Positions 38,807 to 50,600 of a DNA stretch of 64,000 nt are shown here, one piece after another. How positions within the stretch are numbered: the first letter of the stretch is position 1; each line of letters starts with the position of its first letter. The translations under genes and the position numbers were made by a program. Under the pieces are notes generated by a model. It was not told the DNA's origin, made no database searches, and saw only the letters and a list, made by a program, of their open reading frames with translations. Origin of the DNA: Hydractinia symbiolongicarpus (Eukaryota > Cnidaria > Hydrozoa > Anthoathecata > Hydractiniidae); NCBI RefSeq assembly GCF_029227915.1, contig NC_079881.1:29489501-29553500 (forward strand), in the 5' to 3' direction.

Positions 38807-39165
38807 GTTGCCAAGGCAAAGGCATTAAGCACGGCAAGGAAAGGGCACGGCCTAAGGCAGGCAGGGAATCGGCAAGGCAGGGGGGTAGGCAAGACATGAA
38901 AGGCACAGGCAACGGCATAGTAGGCAGGCACCAGGAAAGGCATAGGAAGGATGGCAAGGAATCAGCATGGCAGGGGTAGGCAAGGCATGGAAGGCACAGG
39001 CAAGGGCATAGTAGGCAGGCACCAGGAAAGACATAGGAAGGACGGCAATTCAAAGACACGACAAAGGCAGGCAGGGAAACTGGAATAGGAAACAGCAAGG
39101 CAGGGGTAAGCAAGGCATGGGAGGCACAGGCAACAGCATAAGAAAAGGCATGAAAAGGGTAGGCA
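38807..39165. repeat. GC-richer GGCA/AGG minisatellite
   Basis: The plus strand is built from aggcacaggcaa, ggcataggaagg and caggggtaggcaagg modules repeating irregularly (about 91 and then 130 bp apart). It is much richer in G than its surroundings. The minus strand gives long Pro/Leu/Cys-rich open frames that I regard as by-products of the low-complexity sequence. Confidence 0.8.
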
Positions 39166-39264
39166 ATTAGTTTACCCGTCCTTTAGCTATATACTGCATT
39201 TCATGTCATGCTACTGTGGTTACCATCTTGCGTAGAGACAGACAGAATACTGCTATTATTAAAA

Positions 39265-39905
39265 AGAGACTAGTCGTTAGCCCGTGGAAAAATCCACGGG
39301 GTCGCCCGTCCTTTATATATCACATTTCGTGTTTCCGTTACGGGACGCGGTCACCCTTTTGAACACACAGACAAAATACGGCTATTATAATAGAGACTAG
39401 TCGTTAACCCGTGGAAAAATCCACGGGGTCGCCCGTCCTTTATATATCGCATTTCGTGTTTCCGTAACAGGACGCGGCTTTCGCGGACACACAGACAGAC
39501 GACGGCTATTATTAAAGAGATAGTCGGTTACTCGTGGAAGATTCCACGGAGTCGTCCGTCCTTTATGTAACTCATTTCGTGTTTCCGTAACACGACGTAT
39601 TCCTCGCGGACAGACCGACAAAATACGGCTATTATTAAAGAGACTAGTCGTTAACTCGTGGAGAAATCCACGGGGTCGCCCGTCCTTTATATATCACATT
39701 TCGTGTTTCCGTAACAGGACGCGGTAACCCTTTTGAACACACAGCCAGACGACGGCTATTATTATAGAGACTAGTTGGTAGCCCTTTGAAAAAACAAGGG
39801 GTCGCCCATCCTTTATATATCACATTTCCGTAACAAAAAGACAAACAGAGGCACGAACAGACAGACGACGCCTGCCCGTGTAAAAATCCACGGGATCGCC
39901 CGTCC
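39265..39905. repeat. ~125-bp tandem repeats carrying a conserved hairpin, six units
   Basis: Units begin at tagtcgtta near 39271, 39398, 39521, 39645 and 39772, followed by a partial sixth unit. Each has a stem-loop such as CCCGTGGA-AAAA-TCCACGGG, then gtcgcccgtcctttatata, cgtgtttccgt and an acagac/acggctatt end. Where the stem changes, both arms change together: the third unit has CTCGTGGAA/TTCCACGGAG and the fifth ccctttg/caaggg. Pairing is thus preserved. The block lies 0.5-1.1 kb inside the element's 3' end, where minisatellites are common in Helentron-derived repeats. Confidence 0.85.
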
Positions 39906-40079
39906 TTTACGTTTACCCGTCGCAACAAGGTGGATAAAAATATATCTCATTTGATATTCGTTTTGGAATAGCTTAATTTATGATGGTGTCCATCAGTTGA
40001 CATTAAAATTTTGAATCTATCAAGGGAATAAAAAAATTCTTCAATATAGAGTTAAGATAATTAACAAATTTAATAACAT
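39906..40079. other. spacer, no gene seen
   Basis: AT-rich sequence between the hairpin repeats and a small inverted-repeat element. No feature is supported. Confidence 0.4.
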
Positions 40080-40326
40080 CTAACCCTTCGTAAAACAAGG
40101 TAGACAAAATATTTGTTTATCTAGTTAATTTCAATGGAAAAAATGTTGTTTTTTTCAAAGTATTTATTTTTTTCAATGGAAAAAATGTTGTTTTTTTCAA
40201 AGTATTTATTTTAAATTCAGCCTGAAAAATAGTTTAGCAATTGTTTGAATTTTGGCAATATTAAGGCCCATTTTAAATTTAGGATATTTTATTAAAAAAA
40301 AGTGCACCTCGTTTTACAAAGGGTTA
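40080..40326. mobile_element. short inverted-repeat element, ~247 bp
   Basis: The left end CTAACCCTTCGTAAAACAAG is mirrored by the right end (reverse complement CTAACCCTTTGTAAAACGAG), 18 of 20 matching. Inside, a 42-bp unit with tcaatggaaaaaatgttg is tandemly doubled (40131 and 40173). I find no clear target duplication. It lies just 3' of the small RGG gene's stop codon and so may form part of its 3' untranslated region. Confidence 0.55.
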
Positions 40327-40342
40327 GTAATAAAAATACATT

Positions 40343-40924
40343 TTAATATTGTGGCTTATACGGCCCACCACGACCGCGTCTCCCACCACGACCGCGTCTC
40401 CAACCACGACTGCTACTTCTACCACGATCCCGTCGCCCACCACAAAACTCAACCCCGCCATTATGCACCCAACGTCCAAACACTTCTAGGTCCATTGACC
40501 CGCTATGTCTAAGTCTGTACTGTAAAAATTTTGTCCATACTTGCACTTAAAGAAAAAATAATGTAAAGGTTAATACAATAAGTAACATAGATAATACCTA
40601 AGGTATACCAAAGTTTTAGATCCTAACAAAATTTTGAATACATGAAAAGTGATTTCTTACTCAATTCCATGTTGGGAGCTGTTTCGGTGGGGTCTTCTTC
40701 ATTGGTCCACTCGACCCCACCCTGCTTTAGCCATCGGCCAAACGACCGATAATTCATGGAGCCAGGATGTTGTATCCTGTGCTCCACGAATTTAGCATAA
40801 AGTGAAACTATAAAAAACGGTATAATATATAATAACAGGTATAATTTTTTTATTTATTAATACCACTAATAGTAACAAAATCAATAATATACTTACCAAG
40901 TTCTAAGTTAATTTGTGCCGCCAT
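40343..40924 (-). CDS. three-exon gene for a 125-aa protein with a duplicated motif and RGG tail
   Basis: Exons on the minus strand are 40924-40897, 40807-40661 and 40545-40343. Donors are GTAAGT and GTAAGA, acceptors TTTTTTATAG and TTTCTTTAAG, and both introns are phase 1; the 378 nt end in TAA. The start MAAQINLEL follows aaaaaaATGGCGG, an ordinary start context. A ~32-residue motif occurs twice: YAKFVEHRIQHPGSMNYRSF then GRWLKQGGVEW (aa ~13-43), and WTKFLQYRLRHSGSMDLEVF then GRWVHNGGVEF (aa ~62-92). Each copy is in its own exon, separated by an acidic linker. Residues ~94-120 are RGG/RG repeats, a common RNA-binding and arginine-methylation region, suggesting a nucleic-acid-binding protein. 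I do not recognise the family. It lies inside the rolling-circle element on the helicase strand. Confidence 0.7.
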
Positions 40925-41000
40925 TTTTTTCTCTATATTTGCTAAAAAACACAAATAAATCAGTTGTAAAACATCACAAATTATTTCTAGATTATCAGTA

Positions 41001-41530
41001 CAGTACACTCCCGATAACTCGAACCTCAAGGGACCAAAAAAATAGTTCGAGTTATCGAATGTTCGACTTACCGGGGCATTCGATAACTCGAACTTTGGCC
41101 GATAAGTGAAAATAGTTCGAGTTATTAAAATTTTTTTTTCTTTTCTATTCTAACAAGAATACAGTCATAGTTATACATCACTGAAAAAAGTTCTAATGTG
41201 ACTCTGTTTCACTGTAGCGGTAACGTCTCTCTCTGTCAATTAAAATACAGGAGAAAAAAGTTTTTGTCAACTTTGGAAGAACAATTTATATTATTGAAAG
41301 AAAAGTAGTCACTTTTTACCGAGATTGTTTTCATTTTTCCTCTGAAGTTCGAGTTATCGGGGGAATTTCTGTCCAGGTTCGACTTAACAAATGTTCGAGT
41401 TATCGGGGGTTCGAGTTATCGAGTGATTTTTGTGAGAAAGTATTAGTGAAGGTTCAACGGGAATTCAAAAACAGTTCAAGTTACTGGAAGTTCGAGTTAT
41501 TGGGCGTTCGAGTTATCGGGAGTGTACTGT
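41001..41530. mobile_element. Tigger/pogo-like MITE, 530 bp, with TA target duplication
   Basis: The ends are perfect inverted repeats of 24 bp beginning CAGTACACTCCCGATAACTC and continuing GAAC (41001-41024 and 41530-41507). They are flanked by TA on both sides. CAG-initial ends with TA targets are typical of the pogo/Tigger branch of Tc1/mariner. The motif gttcgagttatcg or its complement recurs at least eight times inside, clustered toward the ends. There is no transposase frame. It lies 77 bp upstream of the small RGG gene's start codon. Confidence 0.88.
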
Positions 41531-41532
41531 AT

Positions 41533-44020
41533 ATATTTTCGGATGCTTAGAAAGAATCTTATTATTTATGAATGTTTAATAATAAAATTAAAGAATGGTC
41601 AAAAAATCTACAAGGTGCTACATAGTGACAAAAAAATACAGTAGTCAATTTTGTACATATTTATTTGGATATTTATTTGGATATTTATAAAAAATTTATT
41701 ACGTAATATGTGAACGGTCCCTAACTGTCTGGTGCAGACGATATAATGAAATACTTCAGAACAATTTTCTATATGTATACTAATATATATATTTATTATT
41801 AATTTTTCCCAAAAATACCAAGAAAAAAATGAATTTTCGCCAAATGGACAAAAGCTTGCTAAATTAATTCCCTTGTGGTAGCTAAAATTTACTGACTAAA
41901 CTCACAAATAATCTATGCTATGGAACAAAACAATATCAAAGGAAATATTCAGTGCCAAATGGTTTTATATAACAAGTAAATGTAGCAACATATCTCGCCT
42001 ACTATATACGGCCATACGTATCCAGAAGACGTTTAACGTAAGTAGCTTCACAGGTAATTTAAAATCTTGATTTGAATTCTACGTGACGTTACTGCTACCG
42101 TATAAAAGTAGACCTAACAAACAAGTTCAATCTGTCTATTAACTGCAATACTGGTAAACTTCTAATCATTTTTCTCACTTTGCAACCTTGTTGTCACTAG
42201 CAACTATGAGGGGTCCTATAACAGTAAGATACTATACTAATAACTGATATAAACAAGGGGAATTATTTGAGGATTATGATGATTAGAAAATTGTGTAACT
42301 CTTAAAAATAAAGTTAGAACAATCAAATTTCCAAACACAGGCTAGAACTAAGGCTCTACCACTCCCCACCCTTAATGCTACGATTTCAGAAAAAAGCTTG
42401 TAAAGTATATGCTTACCAAATAAATCCTCTAGTATGTCTCATCCTCTACTTTTTTCTCATATGTGATCAATTGCCATTGTTAATGTAAAGAAATTTCCTA
42501 AATGATTTACAACTAGAATGTTAATTTTCGTACTAAAGTAACTGCATTATGAATTAAGCAGTCAAAAAATCAAATGACATGATCATTTGGCTGTCCAAAC
42601 TAACTGTGACAGAGTAGTCATGAAAAATACTGATGTGAAAAATTAGCAAAGATTTTACTGGTGGTACAATGACATAATCATGTCAAATTTTATACAGAAG
42701 GAAATTTAAAAAGGGTGTGGTTTCAAAATTGTTAAAATAACTTAAAAATTACATTACACAATGAAAATGGTCTCGCCTTTATGTATAGTACACATTTAAA
42801 TATAAAATTAATTAATAAGAGGTACTTATCTGATTGTTTTTCATTTAAAATAACTGCCATGTTATATCTTCCAGTAGAATTTGAAAAAACTTGCTAACGT
42901 CTTCTACAAATTCCTTGAAAGTTTATTATAGTACCTGAAAACAGGAAAAAGACAAAAGAGAGCAACAAAGGAACTGAAACTGTACAGTATCATTCAAATT
43001 ACAAAATACATTAACTTTCACATATTTAGTGCAAATTCAATTCCTTTTTATAAGGTATTAATTGCCGGTCTCCTCCATCCCCTTACAACCGGACCTATCC
43101 TCACCGATATATCTCTTTAATGTCCTCACATAATTTTTAATTTTTTTCCTTCGTGGTTTAAAATCAAGACTGTGTGATATCTTAAGTATCATCATGGCCA
43201 GTTAAAAATTATCATATAATAAAATCTTTTCATAATATACTCATTTTGAGGAACATTAAAGTGTCAGATTTTACATTTCAGGATTTACTGACATTGGTTT
43301 CAATAGTTACCATACTCAATGATGGATCATACTTAATTTGTAAAAACTTTTGCAAAATAAACACAAAAAGTTCAAATCTAATTTTTGTGTTAACTTAGTA
43401 AAACTTGAAACTTAGTAAAGTCAATCACAATGTTAAATTTCATTTTATGCAAAAAAACATTTCTTTTTTGGCTTAAACGCTTTCTCTCAGTAACGTTTCC
43501 ATAAATTAAGTTATATGAACCCCTGGCATAATTTTAAGTATATATACATACGCAATATATGTAACTAAATTTTTAGAATGTCATACACTGTATGCTTTTA
43601 TTAACACATAAAATTTTACAAAAAAAGGGGAGGAAACCAAGAAGTGACCCACTTTTAAATTGACTTAGCTTAATGTTAAAAACCTTTTGTTTTACATTCT
43701 TAGAAGGAAAAAAGACAAGAAGGTAAATCAACCCAAAAGTCAGGTTACAAACTTGATTATATTAGGGCCTTCAGTAACTTAAGACTTGGTATGTGTTAAT
43801 GAGCATGCATTTTAGACAAAAAGCCTTGTAAATAAAAGATTTTTCAGTGTTAAATAAGGACAATTTAAATTTGATTATCAAAACTTTAATAAACTTTGAG
43901 TGCACACAAATGCTTAGGCTTCTTACAAAAAACGAGGATTAATTTGCCTTTAAATTGAGTTTGTTGATAATAATCACACATCGTGATGCCTGATGTTAGG
44001 CAGAGTATTTTTACTTTATT
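41533..44020. other. interior of the transposon, no gene seen
   Basis: About 2.5 kb of AT-rich DNA. I looked on both strands for frames with matching splice sites and found none that I could support. Confidence 0.4.
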
Positions 44021-44023
44021 TTA

Positions 44024-44556
44024 ACCATGATTCTTGGATACAGCTTACTATACATTGATATTAAATCAAGTATCTGACTTCGGCTTATTACATCCAATAA
44101 TTACGAATTCATGGGCAGACGGTTGTTTTGAGAAACAACTATTCTGTCTGTTGAACTAAAAATGTTTACCATGATTCTTGGATACAGCTTACTACACATT
44201 GATATTAGATCAAGTGTTTGACTTCGGCTTATTACATCCAATAATTACGAATTCATGGGCAGACGGTTGTTTTGAGAAACAACTATTCTGTCTGTCGAAC
44301 TAAAAATGTTTACCATGATTCTTGGATACAGCTTACTATACATTGATATTATAATCAAGTATTTGACTTCGGCTTATTACATCCAATAATTACGAATTCA
44401 TGGGCAGACGGTTGTTTTGAGAAACAACTATTCTGTCTGTTGAATTAAAAATGTTTACCATGATTCTTGGATACAGCTTACTATACATTGATATTAAATC
44501 AAGTATTTGACTTCGGCTTATTACATCCAATAATTACGAATTCATGGTCAGACGGT
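44024..44556. repeat. 144-bp tandem repeat, four copies, each with a hairpin
   Basis: Copies start with accatgattcttggataca at 44024, 44168, 44312 and 44457. Copies 1-3 contain CAGACGGTTGTTTTGAGAAA followed by CAACTATTCTGTCTG, which folds as GTTGTTT/AAACAAC closed by CAGAC/GTCTG. Copy 4 ends just before the hairpin completes. The block lies 130 bp 3' of the helicase stop codon on the coding strand. Confidence 0.9.
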
Positions 44557-44686
44557 TTTTATTTTGTTTATTTTCTAAATCAAAATTTTACTTCGCATAT
44601 TGATTTCACAACAAATATATGAACATATACAATGTTTTTTAATGTATATTATCTGCAACATAGGTTAATTTCAGTTGTGATTATCA

Positions 44687-47600
44687 TTATGATTGAGATG
44701 TGCATATAATACATGAGCAATCTGCAGATGGTGAAGGACAAACTGCATCTTCAATATCATCATCGCAAAACTCGTCAAGGTCTTTCAGCAAGTTAATATA
44801 CTTTACTATAGTGATATCAAATTTTTTGATGGTTTCATTCGATAATGCTTTCAGTCGTTGCTCTTCCTCTTGTCTGGCTTTCATACGAGGATGTGTATTA
44901 ACGTACAAGAGACGTTCTTGAGTAATTGGCTCGACAAGTGCCCAATTCCTTTCTTTTTCGCATCTTGAAAATGCAGTGTAAGCTGTACCAAGGTTATTTT
45001 TTTCCATCTGAATTGATTGTTGTAACTTGATACGCATGTGGGTGGCAGTTTTACCATCTCCAATCGACATACCCTGACTTTTAGCAATTGTTATCGCATA
45101 TCCTGGCATCAATGGCAGGCCATTTCTGCTGCAACAATTAGATTCACATCGACCTTCAACAGCAGTAATTGGTATCCATGTTGGATGTTCTGGAATCCAT
45201 ATTGGGCCTTTATAATTTGGGAAATCGACAATGACAGCTATAGGAAATTCAGGTGGTGACATATTTGGCGAATAAAGGATTGCAATTACTTTTCCCATCG
45301 CACCATTATTAAGACCGAGGCCCGTAAGACCTTTTTGGTTCTTAGTGAGTATTACAGTTGCACCAACTGCCATTAAAGATCTCAGCGGTATTTGACCCAG
45401 TTGCTTATCAGTCAAAGAGTGGTGTTTACCACTGCCTCTTGATGGAATTACAGCAACAGGCACACCGAGGCTAGCTAATTTATTGTGATTTTCCTCATTA
45501 ACTTCATTCCATGTTTCCATCAATGTAAGGACGCGACCATGCGAAAAGTTACATTTTTCGGTTTGTGGCAAACCATCTTCGTAACGACTATTTATATCTT
45601 GCCAGTCTTGTTGAGTGATCGATCCATTACGTATTCTAAGAAGTCGCTGCAAAAGAGCTAACTGATCTGGGCCTTGACGCATTGTTTCTGTAAGAACAAT
45701 AACATCTTGAAACGAGCGATAGATTGCATAGCCAGCAAAGTTGATTGTCGAATCATCGTGTTTTGGTGGCTGATGTAGATCCAAAGCACGAATTGGTCCA
45801 AGCTGACCAAGGTCACCAAAGAAATTGACAGCTGGTACACCACCATAATAATTATCAAAGTCTCCCGTAGCCTCGCATAATCTTTGGCTGCACCAGGCCA
45901 CAAGAAGCTTCGACTGCATGCTACGTTCATCAATATTAAGTTGAAATAATTTCAGCTCATTGTTTTCATGCATACCTGTATACTTTCTCAGCTTTCTTAG
46001 AGATACATCACCCAACGGATAGTCAGAAAGCTGGACAGAATTTAAATTCTTATCTTTTTTCAGTTTGTGTGGTGGTGGAGTCATTGAATGTATAGTGCGA
46101 CCATTAGGTATGAGGACTGATGCTGCACCAGTTGGGGCCAAGTTCATAACAGCAGAATTTCGCTTAAAAATACGCCGAACGATTCTGGTGAGCGCAGTAA
46201 TGATGAATGTTTTCCCAACACCAGCTGTTCCTTGTATTAATAAACGTAATGGCTGGGTACCTGTTGGCAAAGTTCCTTTTGCAACTTGCAATAAATGCTG
46301 AAGATTTATACCAATGACTGTTCTCTGTAATTCATTAGCATTTAAGATGTTTATTTGGGGTAAGGTACAATCATCAGCCAGATGCAATTCATTTCTTTCT
46401 GCTTCTTCAGATATAGATTGTAACCATGTGTCAGCATTAATTGGCCATTGACTACCAAAACTTTGAATTGCATAATTATTCCAATCAAATGTAGGCCCTC
46501 CATTGGGAAGAACTTGTTGTACATCCGGCTCATTGATATCAGCAACGTGATGCCTTGCAATATCTCTCATTATCGCTCTGCCTATGTTCATTTGTGCAAT
46601 GACTGAATTTTGGGAACTTTGAGAACTTGCATCTGTATATTGTGATGATTGACATGAAGACTGACTATCGGTTTCATTATTGATTACACGAGTGTGACTT
46701 TGTTTTCTCTCACTCTTTTTATCGAATGATTGTTTAGCCTCCTTCAATGCATCTATTAATATAGGGGGACAGTTTTCAGTTTGAACAAAGGAAGCCAAAG
46801 CAGCAGCAAATGACTCATGTTGTCCCTTCAATTCTTCAGTATTATGCCACGTTCCAACAGAAAATATAACGAGCATAGCTTTTGCATAGTCCTCAGTAAC
46901 AGGCCAAACAGGTTTTGTAGATATTCCTGTAAAAACTGGCACGTGATCTACTTTGCAGGTACAATTACATTTCTTGCTCCAGTTCCATAATGATATTTCT
47001 GGCTCAGTTTCTCTACGCTTATCGCTCAAGTATTTATCCAATGTGCTATTCTTTGTAACGGTTCCATCTTCACCAGACGTATCCAATGCTCGGAAGCCAC
47101 TGATACCAATGTATCGAAAATTCCTGGTACATCTAGTCAAACGGCCACCACTATTAATAAAATCTGCCGCAGCACCTGGTACATCTACCAGACCAGCAAT
47201 TTTTTGAAGTAGTCGTTGAGCCAAATTTTTAACAGTGCTTCCATCAGCAGTGTTTTCAATGAGATGCCGATAAACATGTACCAAATCTTCAGTTGAGGCT
47301 GCCCCCTTGCAAGCATAACCAGCAATGTATTTTTGAAGAGCCAGAAGATCCTGATCGATAATGACTTGACTGTCACAATTTTCTAGCCAACTAAGCAGAC
47401 GTGTTTTAACATGCATCATTAGGCGAGGATGATCGCGTGGTCCCTCATATCTAGGATGTTCCCCTTTTGTTATGACAGCATGAAAAGGATGAATCTCTTT
47501 GCCACTTGTTTTTTTGGTTTGTGGATCAAGATCACCAAAATGAAAACGACAGTACTTTTTTGGAGCGGTATCCTTTTCCTTATTATTCTTACGACGATAA

Positions 47601-50600
47601 CGCAAACAACTGGAATTACAATTATGGAGACCTATTCTATTAACAAGATAAGTATGTTGCTCTCTTATACCACCTTCATGGTTAGCGACATCTGCAAGTT
47701 CTTGCGCCAATGGGTTATGGTCTGGAGGAGCTTGACTCCCTTCTGGTGTTGGCCATTGATTTTTGTTTGGAACCCAAGTTCTAATTCCAGAGGTATCTAT
47801 AATTTCATTTCCCCCAGCAGGATGCAGTGAAGTAAATATGGGTGAAAAAATGTCATCACTGTCTTCATTTGTGGTTTGCAACCAATTTTGAAGTTCTTGT
47901 GCAGCAGTTTGGGATGCTTGTGAGTCAGGTACATCATTCGACAATCCATCCATGATTGTTTTGACCTTTTGAGCGTGTTTAGAGGACGATATAATTGCGT
48001 GACCATGTATCTCACCTCGACCTTTAGCGAATTCATATCGCCACCAACTATCATTATATTGAAACACTTTCTTGTTGACTGTGGCAAAGTAATTTATAGT
48101 CCTTGCATCAAAATACTGTGTGACGATATGAAGATTTTGTAGAATCATTTCCCGCTTGAATTTGCTGTCGTTTTCCATTTGTTGCCGCACAGTATCTTCG
48201 TTTAAATTGTTTATTAAGGCATGATACTTAATAAGTAATTCATGTAATGGTTTCCAATGAAATTCTGCACAACTGTTGGTATCAAAATAGGCCGGTAAAT
48301 CGCCAAACTCATTTCGTCTGAAAAACAACAGAGCATCCACTTTTTTTTTTTGGTCTCTCCAGTATGGATCGGTATTCACCAGGTTTTTTCCAATACTAAT
48401 AATTTTTCGTGGAACTGAATCATCGTCATTTTGTAAATTATCTCTCAGTTCAGCAATTGTGAGATGCGCATCATTTAATTGTTGGGAAACAAGAAAGCTA
48501 CCCTGCTGTAGTGCTTGCATTCGTAAACGCATATTCAATAAGAAAAATTTTAAGTATGGATGACGCGCTACACGATTATCAGAACAATAATATATATGTT
48601 CGATGTATTCTTCAAAGTTAATTTTACTCAACCTTGGAACCGTTAAGTCACAATTTCCATTAATAAAAACAGTTGGGTATGCCATAGTAAAAAAACCAGG
48701 AGTTTTTAATTCTCGAATAGGCTGCTCTCGTGTATATTCCAAATTTGCATTCGCAATTGTGCCATGTTCAAGAGCTTGATTAACTGCATCTTCAGAGCCC
48801 AAGAGCTTCTGCAGTATTGTTCGCAACTCTTTGTCAGCATCTTTAGATTCAAGTGGACAAACTAAACCAGAACGGGTTATACTTTCGTCATCTTGAGGTA
48901 AGTTTTCCAGAAATTGATTTTCAGCAGGACCCTTGTCTTCCTCGGGTATAATATGTGGCATTTCAACAACAGGCAAGCCAGGTAATTCAGAACGCATCTC
49001 TGGTAAATTTTGAATGCGGTCATATTTTATCGAAACATCCTTATAGTACTCATTCGGTAGGAACTGAAAGTAGCGTCCTTTTAAAGGTTTGTCAATGTGA
49101 TCAGAGCCATTGTATAGATGTTCACTATTAGTATCTGGATATTCAGTGCCACCTTCTGGGTATCCAAAACACAGCCCTCGTAATGCATTTTCAACTTTAC
49201 CCCTTTGCACAGTATACTGTTGAACTGAATTTCGACTTCCTTTCTTTTTAATAACCACTATTCCAACCTGAGATGGTAACGATGGCAATTCTTTAGCAAT
49301 TTGCATTCTCTGAGGAAAACTGATACAATGTCCTTTTGATGCAAGCATGCCATATCGCAGGAGGTGTATATTCATGATAACAGTGATACGACGAATCAAT
49401 GCTACTTCCAGTATGGTCAAATTTTGAAGATATGGTGGTACCGGTAAAAAATGCATATCATTATGGCGGATGTTATCGTGTAATGGGCCCAAATCATCAT
49501 CATCAACTGACAGTATACCGGAAAATCTAGCAGGTGTTGTTACATTCTTTTTAAAACGACTAAGGCTTTCCCGATGACACCTGTCACACCTTCCATCGCT
49601 GAAAATTTTCCAAGGCTTAACGGCAATTGGTTTTGTTTCGTTTTCTGCAGTAGGACTGATAGGGGGAGTAGCATGAAATACTGGTCGGGTTTCACGACAA
49701 GTTTTACAGGTTGCCAAACTATGCAACTTCTCACCTTCTTCGAACTGTATTACAGCTGCAACAACATCAGGATTTTGATGAATAGAGGAGGTTTCATTTC
49801 CATAAATTTGATCACTGGTCTGGTTGTCTGTGACAATTGTCGGAACTGACTGTGTGGTTTGTATGGACTGAGTGGTTGGTAAAATATTTACTAGATTGTG
49901 TGTAGTAATTGGAAGTGTAAGGTGTGGCAGGGAATATGTATGTTTGGAGGCAGGCGGTTTTTTCAAACTACCATTTTCCTGATTACTTACGGCTGTTTTA
50001 GAAATGTTTTTTTTGCAGCTATAAATTATTCGCCTGTGTCTGTTGAATGTTTCCATACTTGTTTCATTAACTTTAGGTTCTTCATATTTAATATTTAACT
50101 GAAGACACTTTAGCTTTAAAGCAGGTTCTTTATTATAATTTGGCTTGCGTTTACGCTTGGTTGTAGGTTTGGTTGTAGGTTTAGGTGTAGGTTTGGGTTT
50201 AGGCTTGGATTTAGGCTTATGTTTAGGCTTAACTTTTTTTGGTATTATAGCAGCAGACATATAAGATTTCATTATTTTCTCTACTAGGAGGTCTTGATTT
50301 TGATTCAAAGTAGTAACTTCCTTTTCACCAGGTTTTTCATTAGTTATATTTTCAGGATATTTTGATGACAAACAAGGAATTTTTTTAGGTGGACTGAGTG
50401 ATGTGGATGATGTAACAGGAGTAACGCTCACATTATCATCAAAGATCAACGATTGATAGTGATTTTGATTAACCCTGCCAAGCAAAATGAAAGCACCTGC
50501 AGTGGTACCATCAGTCAATAGATGTGCCACTTGTTGTTCACCAGGAATATCATGTGTTTCGTCATGAGTAGGACTAATGAGGGTATATGGGCGTGTTGCA

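Noticed and set aside
38671-39113. Minus-strand Pro/Leu/Cys-rich frames up to 129 residues
   Set aside because: They run across the satellite/transposon junction or lie in the GGCA minisatellite. The repeat composition explains the openness and there is no splice or start context.
39397-39928. Two minus-strand frames with repeated peptides (RPVTETRN, YKGRATPW)
   Set aside because: The peptide repeats simply mirror the ~125-bp DNA repeats. Unit lengths of 123-127 bp do not keep frame, and the conserved signal is the hairpin.
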